Origin: Anaerolineales bacterium
Lineage (GTDB): Bacteria; Chloroflexota; Anaerolineae; Anaerolineales; DRMV01
NCBI GenBank assembly: GCA_026985785.1
Contig: JALSPT010000037.1
Location: 1 to 16,418 of the forward strand
Direction: 5' to 3'
Length of the DNA: 16,418 nucleotides
Shown: piece after piece, positions 1 to 7,753 of the stretch
Layout of the letters: the number at the start of each line of letters is the position of its first letter
Numbering within the stretch: the stretch's first letter is position 1
Notes under the pieces: model-generated
What the model saw: only the letters and a program-made list of their open reading frames with translations
Databases searched by the model: none
What the model was told of the DNA's origin: nothing
Program-made: the position numbers and the translations under genes

Positions 1-93
1 ATCCCGTACCAGATAACGGATGAGGATGCCCGTGGTGGCCCACCATGCCACCGCCGCCAGCGCGGCGAGGTAGCCTTTCAACCGCCCCGTCAT
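1..93 (-). CDS. N-terminal fragment of a probable EamA/DMT-family transporter (runs off left edge)
   Basis: The 31 codons from the ATG at 93 down to base 1 read MTGRLKGYLAALAAVAWWAT then TGILIRYLVRD, with no stop. The pattern is a short basic N-terminus followed by a hydrophobic helix ending in TGILIRYL, which resembles the first transmembrane segment of EamA (drug/metabolite transporter superfamily) proteins, where a W-x-[ST]-x-x-I-x-[IV]-[KR] pattern is common. The start lies 9 nt after the stop of the Ca2+-ATPase gene on the same strand, so it is probably the next gene of that operon. No strong Shine-Dalgarno is seen; GAGCGG is the nearest purine run. The substrate cannot be inferred. Another small membrane protein family is possible, because only one helix is visible. 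Confidence 0.5.
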   Translation of the reverse strand, partial: MTGRLKGYLAALAAVAWWATTGILIRYLVRD

Positions 94-102
94 TGCCGCC
101 GC

Positions 103-2871
103 TCAGCGCCGCTCGCGCCAGCGCAAAAAGGCTTTGGTGGCTTCGGCTGCAAAAGCAGGCAAGGCCAACAATGGCAACATCAACCGCCATTGCCGCCACC
201 CCAACGGCACGGCGTTGAACACCGTATTCAGGCCGGGAATGTAAATCACCGCCAGCAACAGCAGCGCCGAAGAGAGAAACGCCCCGTTCATGAATTTGTT
301 GCTGAAAAAGCCAATTTTGAAAAGCGGGTAGCGCTCCGAGCGGGCGGTGAAAGCCCGCAACAACTCGGAGAACGAAAGGGTGGCGAAGGCCATCGTTTCG
401 GCAAATTGGGGCCGGTCGGGGTGAACATGCAACCCCACGGCGTAAGCACCCAACGTCACCGAGGTGATGGCGATGGTTTGAATCACGATCCCCAGCCACA
501 TGGGCTTGTTGATGATCGGCTCTTCTGGCGGGCGGGGAGGGCGCTCCATGATGTCGGGGTCGCCCTTTTCCATGCCCAAAGCCAGCGCCGGCGCGCCGTC
601 GGTGATCAAATTAAGCCATAACAGTTGGATGGCGGTGAGCGGCGAGGGCAGGCCGGCCAGCGTTGCCAGAAAGATGACGGCAATTTCCGCCAGGTTGCAC
701 GACAGCAAGTAATAGACGAATTTGCGGATGTTGCTGTAGATCACCCGCCCCTGCTCGATGGCGGCCACGATGCTGGCGTAGTTGTCATCGGTGAGCACCA
801 TGTCGGCGGTTTCCTTGGCGACGTCGGTGCCAGTGATGCCCATCGCGATGCCGATATCGGCCTTTTTGATGGCCGGGGCGTCGTTCACCCCGTCGCCGGT
901 CATGGCCACCACCTCGCCGTTGGCTTGCAGGGCTTCCACCAGGCGCAGTTTGTGTTGTGGGGAAACGCGGGCAAACACATCCGTGGCTTCGACGACCTCC
1001 ACCCACTCGTGCTGGCCCAAGGCGTCCAGTTGCGCGCCGGTGAGCACGCGATGGCCGGGGCGCAGCAGGCCGATGCGCTCGGCGATGGCGCGGGCGGTGT
1101 TGGGGTAGTCGCCGGTGATCATCACCGTGCGGATGCCGGCGCGCTCGGCTTTGCGCAGCGCAGGCACGACTTCGGGGCGCGGCGGGTCGATCATCCCAAA
1201 CAGGCCAACGAAAATCAGGTCGTGCTCCACCGTCTCAGGCGTGATCTCTGCCGGTAGCTCGGGGATGACCTTGTAAGCCACGGCCAGCACCCGCAGCGCC
1301 TGGCCGGTCAGTTCGTCGTTGGCGCGGCGGATGGCCTGCCGCATTTCCTCGGTCAGCGGCGCGGATTCGTCGTCCATCCGCTGGTAGCGAGAGCACAGGT
1401 CGAGCACCACATCGGGCGCGCCCTTGACGGCCACCGCATAGCCGTGGGGGGCTTGCTCTTCGGTGAAGGGCGACACGTCCTCGGTATGAGGGTCGCGAAC
1501 GGCGTGGATGGTCACCATGCGCTTGCGCGCCGAATCGAAGGGGATTTCCGCCACCCGGGGGTAATCTTCCTCCAATTGTTCCCGAAACGCACCGGCCTTG
1601 GCCGCCGCCACCAAAAGCGCGCCCTCGGTGGGATCGCCCACAAGGCGGAAGGTTTGCTCCATGTCCCTGGCGCCAGAACTTTCCAGCACAGCATCGTTGT
1701 TCAACGCCGCCACCCACAGCGCGGTAGTGAGCGCCGGATAATCCCAGGGGACGATGGGTTGTCCATCGAGCAAGAAATCGCCTTTAGGAGTGTAGCCGCG
1801 TCCTGTGACTTCGAAAACATGACCGTCCACCCACACATGGGTGACGGTCATCTCGTTTTGCGTCAGGGTGCCGGTCTTGTCGGAGCAGATCACGGTAGTC
1901 GAGCCCAAGGTTTCCACCGAGGCCAGGCGGCGGATGAGGGCGTGACGCTTCACCATTTCGCGCATTCCCAGCGCCAGGCTGATGGTGACCACCGCAGGCA
2001 GCCCCTCGGGCACGGCGGCAATGGCCAGGCTGATGGCAATGAGGAACATATCCAGCGGGTCGAAGCCGCGCGCCCAGCCGACGACGAACACCAAGCCGCA
2101 CACGGCCAGCGCGCCCCATCCCAAGGTGCGACCTAATTGGTCCAGCCGCCGCTGGAGCGGTGTGGCCTCGGTTTCCACCGATTGCAGCATCTTGGCAATC
2201 ATCCCCAACTGGGTGCGCATCCCCGTGCTGACCACCACGCCCCGCCCGCGGCCATACGCAACCACCGTGCCCATGAAGGCCATGTTCTTCTGGTCGCCGA
2301 GGGGCACTCGGTCGCGAATGACCACCGAGGCGTCTTTGCTGACGGGAGAAGATTCACCGGTTAGGGCGGATTCGTCCAGGCGCAGGTTGACCGATTCCAG
2401 CAGGCGGACGTCGGCGGGGACGTAGTTACCCGCTTCCAGCAGCACGATGTCGCCGGGCACCACCTCCCGCGCCGGCACCACTTGCCGCCGCCCATCGCGG
2501 ATCACATGCGCCTCCGGCGCAGCCATCTGACGCAATTTGGCCAGGGCTTGCTCGGCACGCGATTCTTGCACAATGCCCAAAATGGCATTCAGGATCACAA
2601 TGGCCATGATGGCTGCCGCTTCTACCCAGTCGCCCAGAAAAGCCGAGATGACCGCCGCCACGATCAGCAACCAAACCACGAAATTGTTGAACTGCTCCCA
2701 TACTTTGCGCCAGAAGGGCGGTGGAGGGGCTTCAACGAGTTGGTTGGGGCCGTAGCGCACCAGGCGGCGGCGGGCTTCTTCGGTGGTCAAGCCGCTCGGC
2801 GAAGTTGCCAGATGCTCCAACGTTTCGTCGGCGGGGAGAGCAATCCAGGTTCGAGGCGCATGCTCGGTCAT
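103..2871 (-). CDS. Cation-transporting P-type ATPase, type IIA (SERCA-like Ca2+ pump)
   Basis: This 922-residue integral membrane pump should couple ATP hydrolysis to Ca2+ export. In order it shows an N-terminal cation-ATPase segment (about 1-75), M1-M2, the actuator domain with TGES at 171-174, M4 with PEGLP at 288-292, the phosphorylation site DKTGT with Asp331, a nucleotide-binding domain including VKGAPD (about 483-488), the hinge TGDGVNDAP at 658-666, and a C-terminal M5-M10 bundle. Residues matching the two SERCA Ca2+ sites are present: Glu289 (M4), Asn726 and Glu729 (M5), Asn754, Thr757 and Asp758 in NLITDG (M6), and Glu836 (M8). This favours Ca2+ over Na+/K+ or Mg2+. The ATG at 2871 is preceded by CGGAG at 5-nt spacing. 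The gene begins 10 nt after the lipoprotein stop, so it is co-transcribed. Length is normal for the family and no damage is seen. Confidence 0.95.
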   Translation of the reverse strand: MTEHAPRTWIALPADETLEHLATSPSGLTTEEARRRLVRYGPNQLVEAPPPPFWRKVWEQFNNFVVWLLIVAAVISAFLGDWVEAAAIMAIVILNAILGIVQESRAEQALAKLRQMAAPEAHVIRDGRRQVVPAREVVPGDIVLLEAGNYVPADVRLLESVNLRLDESALTGESSPVSKDASVVIRDRVPLGDQKNMAFMGTVVAYGRGRGVVVSTGMRTQLGMIAKMLQSVETEATPLQRRLDQLGRTLGWGALAVCGLVFVVGWARGFDPLDMFLIAISLAIAAVPEGLPAVVTISLALGMREMVKRHALIRRLASVETLGSTTVICSDKTGTLTQNEMTVTHVWVDGHVFEVTGRGYTPKGDFLLDGQPIVPWDYPALTTALWVAALNNDAVLESSGARDMEQTFRLVGDPTEGALLVAAAKAGAFREQLEEDYPRVAEIPFDSARKRMVTIHAVRDPHTEDVSPFTEEQAPHGYAVAVKGAPDVVLDLCSRYQRMDDESAPLTEEMRQAIRRANDELTGQALRVLAVAYKVIPELPAEITPETVEHDLIFVGLFGMIDPPRPEVVPALRKAERAGIRTVMITGDYPNTARAIAERIGLLRPGHRVLTGAQLDALGQHEWVEVVEATDVFARVSPQHKLRLVEALQANGEVVAMTGDGVNDAPAIKKADIGIAMGITGTDVAKETADMVLTDDNYASIVAAIEQGRVIYSNIRKFVYYLLSCNLAEIAVIFLATLAGLPSPLTAIQLLWLNLITDGAPALALGMEKGDPDIMERPPRPPEEPIINKPMWLGIVIQTIAITSVTLGAYAVGLHVHPDRPQFAETMAFATLSFSELLRAFTARSERYPLFKIGFFSNKFMNGAFLSSALLLLAVIYIPGLNTVFNAVPLGWRQWRLMLPLLALPAFAAEATKAFLRWRERR

Positions 2872-2881
2872 AGCGGCTCCG

Positions 2882-3835
2882 TTAGGGATTGAGCGTTACC
2901 ATGCGGCTGTTGAGGTACATCACCCCCGGCGGGGTGATGCCGTTTTCGCGCACCACCAGGCGCACACGCACCGGCTCGGTAAAGGCATAGGGAATGTCGG
3001 CTGAGAAGGCCGCATAGCCATCTGCGCCTGCGGTGGAGAGAGGTGCCGTGTGATAAAGCACGACCTTGCCTTTGTTGTTCACGGCGAAGATCTCCACGGC
3101 GTCGCTCACCCGCAGCGCCTGGCCGCTCACCTGAAGATGCCCACCCTGGACAGTTTCGAAAAGCGCAGGATGGGCAAACAGGATGGGGCTGCGCTCGGCA
3201 GTGCGATAACTGATTTGCGCCTGGCCGCGCTTGAGCAGGGTCAGAGGGATGGCATTCTGGAACAACGGGCGCCCAAGGGCGTCTTCCGCCACCATTTGCA
3301 AGCGTCCCATTTCCGCTTCGCCGCGAATTTCGAAGGGGATTTCGAGGTTGACTGAGAGCAAACCCCGCTCCGGGCGTTCTTCATCGCTCAAACGGAAAAC
3401 GCGGCGGTAGAGCAGCCGTCCGTCTTCCCCCAGCAGTTCCACGCGAAAGGCGTCCACATAATCCACCTGCACGGCCATGATGGTTTTGAGCGGCGAAGTC
3501 ACTCGCGAGCCCATGCCGGGGTAGAGGATTTGGAGGATGGCATACGGGCTACCGGAAATTTCGGGCGTGGGTGGCAGAGTGGGGGTGAGCGTCGGCCAGC
3601 GCAAGGGGTAAGCGGTGGCAGTAGGGGTGCCGACAGGGGGCGGTGTGGAGGTGGGCAGGGTGGTTGTGGGTGTCGAAGCCGCGGTCGGCGAGGCGAGGGC
3701 GCGGGCGGTAAGGGCAATCGCCGTGGGCAGATAGCCGGTGGGCATGGGGGTAGGGTAAGGCGCGACTTCGGCTTGCCGGAGGGTGCAGGCAGCAAGGGCG
3801 AGCAGGAGAAGAAAGGCAAGGTAGCGTTTACGCAT
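2882..3835 (-). CDS. Lipoprotein with Pro/Thr-rich linker and predicted Ig-like domains
   Basis: The N-terminus is MRKRYLAFLLLLALAAC, a lipoprotein signal peptide with lipobox LAAC and lipidated Cys17, so the protein should be anchored outside the cytoplasmic membrane. Residues of about 20-90 form a Pro/Thr/Ala-rich spacer. The rest appears beta-rich in two parts. The first, about 95-205, begins with a YPGMGSRVTSPL segment that resembles the opening of Gmad2-like or other bacterial Ig-like domains. The second, about 210-317, ends in LNSRMVTLNP. No catalytic motif is visible, and the function is unknown. I chose the ATG at 3835 because GAGG lies 9 nt upstream. A GTG at 3841, overlapping the upstream stop as GTGA, is an alternative that adds two residues. 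The gene sits between the radical SAM gene and the Ca2+-ATPase and is coupled to both. An accessory surface role for the operon is possible but unproven. Confidence 0.8.
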   Translation of the reverse strand: MRKRYLAFLLLLALAACTLRQAEVAPYPTPMPTGYLPTAIALTARALASPTAASTPTTTLPTSTPPPVGTPTATAYPLRWPTLTPTLPPTPEISGSPYAILQILYPGMGSRVTSPLKTIMAVQVDYVDAFRVELLGEDGRLLYRRVFRLSDEERPERGLLSVNLEIPFEIRGEAEMGRLQMVAEDALGRPLFQNAIPLTLLKRGQAQISYRTAERSPILFAHPALFETVQGGHLQVSGQALRVSDAVEIFAVNNKGKVVLYHTAPLSTAGADGYAAFSADIPYAFTEPVRVRLVVRENGITPPGVMYLNSRMVTLNP

Positions 3836-3837
3836 GG

Positions 3838-5751
3838 TCACCTACCTCGGCGAGGACGCACTACTTCGGGACACTTCCACACCGGGCCGGGGTGGGCACG
3901 GCGCAGGTCGTTGAAAGTCGGCAGGATGCCGCAAGCGTAGCACTGGTGGCGGCAATCCTCGCGGGTGCGCTCTTGTTCACTCCAATGGTAATCGGTTTTC
4001 AGGAAACGCTTGCTGACCACCGGGCTGATGTGGTCCCAAGGGAGGGGCGCGTCGAGGTCGAGGGGGCGGTGGGCATATTCCCACGGCGAAAGGCCCTCGG
4101 CCTGAAAAGCGGCCAGCCAGCGTTCGTAGTCGAAGTGTTCGCGCCAGGCGTCGAATTTCGCGCCGCTCTGCCAGGCGCGGTACACCACCTTTGCCATGCG
4201 GCGGTCGCCGCGCGAGAGCCATACTTCCAGCATGGTTTCTTCGGGGCGGTTGAGGCTGAGTTTGAAGCCCCGGCCGCGCAGAGCGCGGCGCAGCAACGCC
4301 TGTTTGGCGCGGATGTTTTCCACCGTATCCGCTGGCGCCCACTGGAAAGGGGTATCCACCTTGGGGACGAAAGTGCTCACGCCGACGTGCACCTGCGCCC
4401 GCCGCCCGATGCGCTTGCGCCCCTCGCGCAGCACGGCGTGCGCCAGGTCGGCGATGGCCTGGACGTCGTCCAAGGTTTCGTGAGGCAGGCCGATCATGAA
4501 GTACAGTTTGAGGCGCGTCCAGCCGCGGCTAAACACCTCGCCCGCGATGGCCAACAACTGCTCGGTGGGGATGGGCTTGTTGATGATGCGGCGCATCCGC
4601 TCGCTGCCCGCTTCGGGAGCCAGGGTAAAGCCGCTCCGCCGGGTAACTTCGAGCGCGTCCATCAACTCCACGGTGAAGGTTTCGATACGGGAAGAAGGCA
4701 GCGAAATGCTGATGCCGCGCCCGCCGAAACGGCGGTTGACCTCCTGCACCAGTTCCAGCGCGTGACTGTAATCGGTGGAAGAGAGCGAAAGCAGGCCGAC
4801 CTCCTCGAAACCCGTGGCTGCCAGGCCTTCTTCGATGGCAGTAACGATTTCTTCCACGCTGCGCTCGCGCACCGGGCGGGTGATCATCCCGGCCTGGCAG
4901 TAGCGGCAGCCGCGGGTGCAGCCGCGCATGATTTCGATGGCCAGCCGGTTGTGGACGGTGTCGATGTAAGGCACAATCAGGCGGGTGGGCGGCGGTGGCA
5001 GCACCGGCACGATGCGCTTGAGTACCTGCGGCGGCGCGCTTTCGCTGATGGGCGTCGTGCCTAAAAAGCGGCCTTCGGCATCGTAGGCCGGGCGGTACAG
5101 CGCCGGGACGTACACGCCCTGAAGACGCGCCAAGCGTTCCAGCAAATCCTGCCGCGAGGTACGGGCGCGCTTCCATGCTTGGTGGGTTTCGATGATTTCG
5201 TGAATGACCTCCTCCCCTTCGCCCACGGCAAACGCGTCGACGAACTCGGCCATCGGCTCGGGGTTGAAAACCGCGTGGCCGCCTGCGATGACGAGGGGGT
5301 GTTCCGCGGTGCGCTCGGCGCTCCAGATAGGGATGTCTGCCAGGTCGAGGGCGTTCAGCAGGTTGGTGTAGAGGGTTTCGGAAGGCAGGGTGAAGCCGAT
5401 GATGTCGAAATCGGCGAGGGGGTGTTTGGTTTCCAGGCTGTAGAGGGGGATATGGGCGCGGCGCATGGCTGCTTCCATATCCGTCCACGGCAGGTAAGCG
5501 CGCTCGGCGAGGGCGTCGGGGCGGCGGTTGACCTGGTCGTAAAGGATGGCCAACCCCAGGTTGGACATGCCCAGGTCATAGATATCGGGAAAGACGAAAG
5601 CCACTTTGGTAGCGATGCTGCCCCAATCCTTGACCACCTGGTTGATTTCGCCACCGGTATAGCGAGCAGGGCGGATGACGGTGGGTAGGATGCGCTCTAA
5701 GCGGGTTTGCAAAGCCTGTGGTGTGGAGGGGAAAAGGCCCATGGCAACCAT
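3838..5751 (-). CDS. Radical SAM protein, TIGR03960-like (B12-binding-like N-terminal domain)
   Basis: This 637-residue protein has an N-terminal region (about 40-240) with the FPDIYDLGMSNLGL and IIGFTLPSE signatures of TIGR03960-type proteins, which resembles a cobalamin-binding fold. A radical SAM core (about 265-500) follows, with the [4Fe-4S] motif C278-x3-C282-x2-C285 in MRGCTRGCRYCQAG, then a C-terminal cluster C600-x3-C604-x2-C607 with C627 that could bind a second Fe-S cluster or zinc. Members of this family often lie next to or are fused with a DUF2344 (TIGR03936) protein and are suspected of RNA or translation-linked modification, but the substrate is unknown. No DUF2344 gene is in this window. 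The ATG at 5751 gives the full length; an ATG at 5742 is equally possible, as neither has a clear Shine-Dalgarno. This is the first gene of the left operon. Confidence 0.9.
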   Translation of the reverse strand: MVAMGLFPSTPQALQTRLERILPTVIRPARYTGGEINQVVKDWGSIATKVAFVFPDIYDLGMSNLGLAILYDQVNRRPDALAERAYLPWTDMEAAMRRAHIPLYSLETKHPLADFDIIGFTLPSETLYTNLLNALDLADIPIWSAERTAEHPLVIAGGHAVFNPEPMAEFVDAFAVGEGEEVIHEIIETHQAWKRARTSRQDLLERLARLQGVYVPALYRPAYDAEGRFLGTTPISESAPPQVLKRIVPVLPPPPTRLIVPYIDTVHNRLAIEIMRGCTRGCRYCQAGMITRPVRERSVEEIVTAIEEGLAATGFEEVGLLSLSSTDYSHALELVQEVNRRFGGRGISISLPSSRIETFTVELMDALEVTRRSGFTLAPEAGSERMRRIINKPIPTEQLLAIAGEVFSRGWTRLKLYFMIGLPHETLDDVQAIADLAHAVLREGRKRIGRRAQVHVGVSTFVPKVDTPFQWAPADTVENIRAKQALLRRALRGRGFKLSLNRPEETMLEVWLSRGDRRMAKVVYRAWQSGAKFDAWREHFDYERWLAAFQAEGLSPWEYAHRPLDLDAPLPWDHISPVVSKRFLKTDYHWSEQERTREDCRHQCYACGILPTFNDLRRAHPGPVWKCPEVVRPRRGR

Positions 5752-5754
5752 AAA

Positions 5755-5771
5755 GCGCGCCGAGGGCGCGC
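5755..5771 (-). promoter_or_regulatory. Hairpin in the leader just before the radical SAM start
   Basis: GCGCGCC and GGCGCGC form a perfect 7-bp GC-only stem with a GAG triloop, 3 nt upstream of the ATG at 5751. It occupies the place where a Shine-Dalgarno would be, and none is seen. It could limit translation initiation, or it could be a by-product of high GC content. Confidence 0.4.
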
Positions 5772-5795
5772 TGCAAAACAGGATACGATAGCGCT

Positions 5796-5804
5796 ATTAT
5801 ACCA
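5796..5804 (-). promoter_or_regulatory. Extended -10 promoter for the radical SAM operon
   Basis: On the minus strand TGGTATAAT is a consensus extended -10 (TG-N-TATAAT). No good -35 is found at 16-18 bp. Transcription would start near 5789 and give a leader of about 38 nt that includes the hairpin. Confidence 0.55.
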
Positions 5805-5876
5805 AAGCGGGCTAAAGAGATTGTCGGCGGGTGGGCGGTAAATTGAGGGATGCATGGCGCGTGTTGTGCTTTGTTG

Positions 5877-5882
5877 TATAAT
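5877..5882 (+). promoter_or_regulatory. Possible -10 box for the Cys-rich lipoprotein gene
   Basis: TATAAT on the plus strand lies 46 bp before the ATG at 5929, in the gap shared with the divergent radical SAM operon. No recognisable -35 lies 16-18 bp upstream and there is no extended TG, so the call rests on the hexamer and position. Confidence 0.4.
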
Positions 5883-5928
5883 TTTTGTAGAGTTTCTTGC
5901 TTCCCTCAAACCCGAAGGAGCCTTCCAG

Positions 5929-6933
5929 ATGAAACCTCAACGGTGGTACCCCCTGTTGTTTTTGGCAGGGCTCATCATGGCTTGCAACGTGCCTGCCTTC
6001 CCTTTTTCGTCCCCAAGGGCAGTGCCCACCAACCCTCCTTCTCTTCCAACGGCTGCCGCTCCCACGCTGACGCCCACCATCGCCGTTTCACCGACCGCTT
6101 CCGGCCCCAAAGATTGCGGCAATGCTGCCGGTTGCCTGATTGCGGCGGCGCGTGCCTGTGCGCCCGCCAATGGCACGTACACCCTCTCGCTGGATATGGG
6201 CGGTGTCACGGCCTCGACCATCATGCAGTTCACGATCCAAGGCCCCGACGCCGAGGGGATGTGCGCCTTCGAAGTCCAAACCGTGGGCAGCAGCGTGATG
6301 TACTCCGACGAAGCGCGTCAGCAACTGCGCGATAGCGGATTGAGCGATGAACAAATCGACGCTCAGGCGCAACAAATGGCCGAACAAATACGCGCCGACG
6401 GGCCACGCGGGAAATGCAAAGGCAAGGCAGAAGACCTGGCGTCCATGTTGCAAAATTGGCAACAAGGCAACTTTGGCAGCGAGGATTGGGCACCGTTTGT
6501 CTGCACCGGAGGTAATTTGGGGACGGGCGGCGAATCTCAACCGACCGAGACCCCTCAGCCCACGGAGACGCCATCTGCGGGAATCCCCACCCCCGTGCTT
6601 CGCTTCGTGAGCACCCGAACGGACAGGGGCTATGTCATCTACGAGTTCGCCGTGGACAACTGGCAGGCGTTTCCGCCCGAATTGTTCACCCCTGCGCCCG
6701 ACCTCCCACCATGCGGCCTCAATCCAAATGCCTCCCGAACGTGGGTGGATCTGAAAGACGCGGATACCGACAAAGCCCTCAAAGGTTTTTGTGGCTTGAG
6801 CAAGCCCGGCAGTCTCAATGGGATTTGGTTTGCCGTCAAGGAGGGTGAAGCACCCCCGCGCGCCGTGATCGTGGATATCTGGGACCGGCGGGAAGACATC
6901 CATTATCTCTCCGCCCCCGTGACGCTACCGTAG
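5929..6933 (+). CDS. Cys-rich lipoprotein of unknown function
   Basis: The ATG at 5929 has AAGGAG 8 nt upstream and opens a clear lipoprotein signal, MKPQRWYPLLFLAGLIMAC, with lipidated Cys19. An in-frame ATG at 5854 exists but would bury the signal, so I reject it. The 334-residue product has a Pro/Thr linker (about 28-58) and a first domain (about 60-195) with Cys at 63, 69, 77, 112, 163 and 192. Inside that domain is a helical stretch, SDEARQQLRDSGLSDEQIDA. A second PTETPQPTETP linker (about 203-215) leads to a C-terminal domain (about 220-334) containing Cys262 and Cys288. The paired cysteines suggest disulfides outside the cell. I do not recognise a family. The gene ends 29 bp before the tRNA and has no obvious terminator of its own. 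Confidence 0.8.
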   Translation: MKPQRWYPLLFLAGLIMACNVPAFPFSSPRAVPTNPPSLPTAAAPTLTPTIAVSPTASGPKDCGNAAGCLIAAARACAPANGTYTLSLDMGGVTASTIMQFTIQGPDAEGMCAFEVQTVGSSVMYSDEARQQLRDSGLSDEQIDAQAQQMAEQIRADGPRGKCKGKAEDLASMLQNWQQGNFGSEDWAPFVCTGGNLGTGGESQPTETPQPTETPSAGIPTPVLRFVSTRTDRGYVIYEFAVDNWQAFPPELFTPAPDLPPCGLNPNASRTWVDLKDADTDKALKGFCGLSKPGSLNGIWFAVKEGEAPPRAVIVDIWDRREDIHYLSAPVTLP

Positions 6934-6944
6934 TCATGCCGACG

Positions 6945-6953
6945 TGGTATAAT
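6945..6953 (+). promoter_or_regulatory. Extended -10 promoter for tRNA-Val
   Basis: TGGTATAAT is a consensus extended -10, placed so that transcription would begin about 6960, right before the mature tRNA 5' end at 6963. It repeats the TGGTATAAT seen before the radical SAM gene. A GTGACG sequence 23 bp upstream is too far to count as a -35. Confidence 0.65.
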
Positions 6954-6962
6954 GCTCCCCGC

Positions 6963-7036
6963 GGGCGGGTAGCTCAGTTGGTTAGAGCACTTCCCTTACA
7001 AGGAAGGGGTCGCAGGTTCAAGTCCTGTCCCGCCCA
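6963..7036 (+). tRNA. tRNA-Val (anticodon UAC)
   Basis: A complete 74-nt cloverleaf folds by eye. The acceptor stem is GGGCGGG with CCCGCCC (6963-6969 / 7029-7035), with discriminator A at 7036. The D arm is GCTC/GAGC, and the anticodon stem CTTCC/GGAAG has loop CTTACAA, placing TAC at 6997-6999. The T arm is GCAGG/CCTGT with loop TTCAAGT, including one G-U pair. The 3' CCA is not encoded, as CTG follows, so it must be added post-transcriptionally. It is flanked by its own -10 and terminator. Confidence 0.97.
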
Positions 7037-7044
7037 CTGGGAGC

Positions 7045-7071
7045 AAACGGGCCATCAGGGCCCGTTTTTTC
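7045..7071 (+). terminator. Intrinsic terminator after tRNA-Val
   Basis: AAACGGGCC (7045-7053) pairs with GGCCCGTTT (7059-7067) around the loop ATCAG and runs into six T residues (7065-7070). It lies 8 nt downstream of the tRNA. Confidence 0.9.
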
Positions 7072-7112
7072 GTTGCGTTTGTCCAGAACTCAGCCCACTT
7101 TAACCCAACCTG

Positions 7113-7121
7113 TGCTAAGAT
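7113..7121 (+). promoter_or_regulatory. Possible extended -10 promoter of hpf
   Basis: TGCTAAGAT matches the extended -10 form with one mismatch in the hexamer. It lies 45 bp before the hpf ATG and after the tRNA terminator, where hpf needs a promoter of its own. No clear -35 is present. Confidence 0.4.
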
Positions 7122-7166
7122 AAAAGCAACAAGCCCGCGATTTTCGGCAGACGACAAGGAGGTTCT

Positions 7167-7712
7167 ATGAGCGCCGACCTGCAAATTTACACCAAGAACC
7201 TGGAACTTACCGATCGTGTGCGGGAGCAGGTGGAAAAGAAAGTCCCCAAACTCACCCGCTACATCCGTGGCATTCAATCCACGCGGGTAGATTTGCGCCA
7301 CGAACCCTCGGCACGCAATGCTCAGGACCGCTACATCGCTCAAATCACCGTGCGCGGTAAACGCTTCATTCTGCGGGCTGAAGAGCGGGCAGACGACATC
7401 TTGACGGCCCTCAACGCCGCCCTGGACAACATCCAGCGCCGCATCCGCCGCTACAAAGGCCGCCATTATCGCGACCGCGGCGAAGAGATGCTCGCCACCT
7501 TGCCGGAACCGGAGGAAGAGGCCGAAGGCCCTGCTATCGTCCGTCGCAAACGCTTTGCCCTCATCCCGATGGACGAGCGCGAAGCGGTCGAGCAGATGGA
7601 ACTGCTGGGACACAGTTTCTTCGTGTTCTACAACGCCGACACTGATACCATCAATGTGCTCTATCGGCGGCGAGATGGCACTTACGGGCTCATCGAGCCC
7701 GAACTCGGGTAA
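7167..7712 (+). CDS. hpf: Ribosome hibernation promoting factor, long form (HPF/RaiA family)
   Basis: This 181-residue protein has the two-domain layout of long HPF. The N-terminal S30AE domain (about 1-100) contains the LQIYTKNLELTDRVREQVEKK start and the basic helix NIQRRIRRYKGRH. An acidic linker (PEPEEEAEG, about 112-120) leads to a C-terminal dimerisation domain (about 125-180) with the typical KRFALIPMDEREAVEQMELLGHSFFVFYN pattern. Long HPF binds the 30S decoding region in stress or stationary phase and pairs ribosomes into inactive 100S dimers through the C-terminal domain. The ATG at 7167 is preceded by AAGGAGG at near-ideal spacing. It is a single-gene unit between the tRNA terminator and its own strong terminator. 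Confidence 0.95.
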   Translation: MSADLQIYTKNLELTDRVREQVEKKVPKLTRYIRGIQSTRVDLRHEPSARNAQDRYIAQITVRGKRFILRAEERADDILTALNAALDNIQRRIRRYKGRHYRDRGEEMLATLPEPEEEAEGPAIVRRKRFALIPMDEREAVEQMELLGHSFFVFYNADTDTINVLYRRRDGTYGLIEPELG

Positions 7713-7718
7713 TCCGCG

Positions 7719-7753
7719 CTACCGCCCCATCCTCGGATGGGGCGGTAGGTTTT
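7719..7753 (+). terminator. Intrinsic terminator after hpf
   Basis: A perfect 13-14 bp stem starts CTACCGCCCCATC and returns as GATGGGGCGGTAG, closed by a CTCG tetraloop, then four T residues. The T run overlaps the stop codon of the convergent lipoprotein gene. On the minus strand the hairpin has no T tract, so it is chiefly an hpf terminator. Confidence 0.88.

Noticed and set aside
190..2892. Several long open frames antisense to the Ca2+-ATPase gene
   Set aside because: They are rich in His, Arg, Gly and Pro, as expected of GC-rich shadow frames, match no family, and the opposite strand is an intact P-type ATPase.
6088..6903. 271-codon open frame antisense to the Cys-rich lipoprotein
   Set aside because: It has no Shine-Dalgarno or recognisable domain, while the plus strand has a clear signal peptide and ribosome site.
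6996..7613. Minus-strand open frame covering part of the tRNA and hpf
   Set aside because: It runs through a functional tRNA gene and a certain hpf gene, so it is a shadow.
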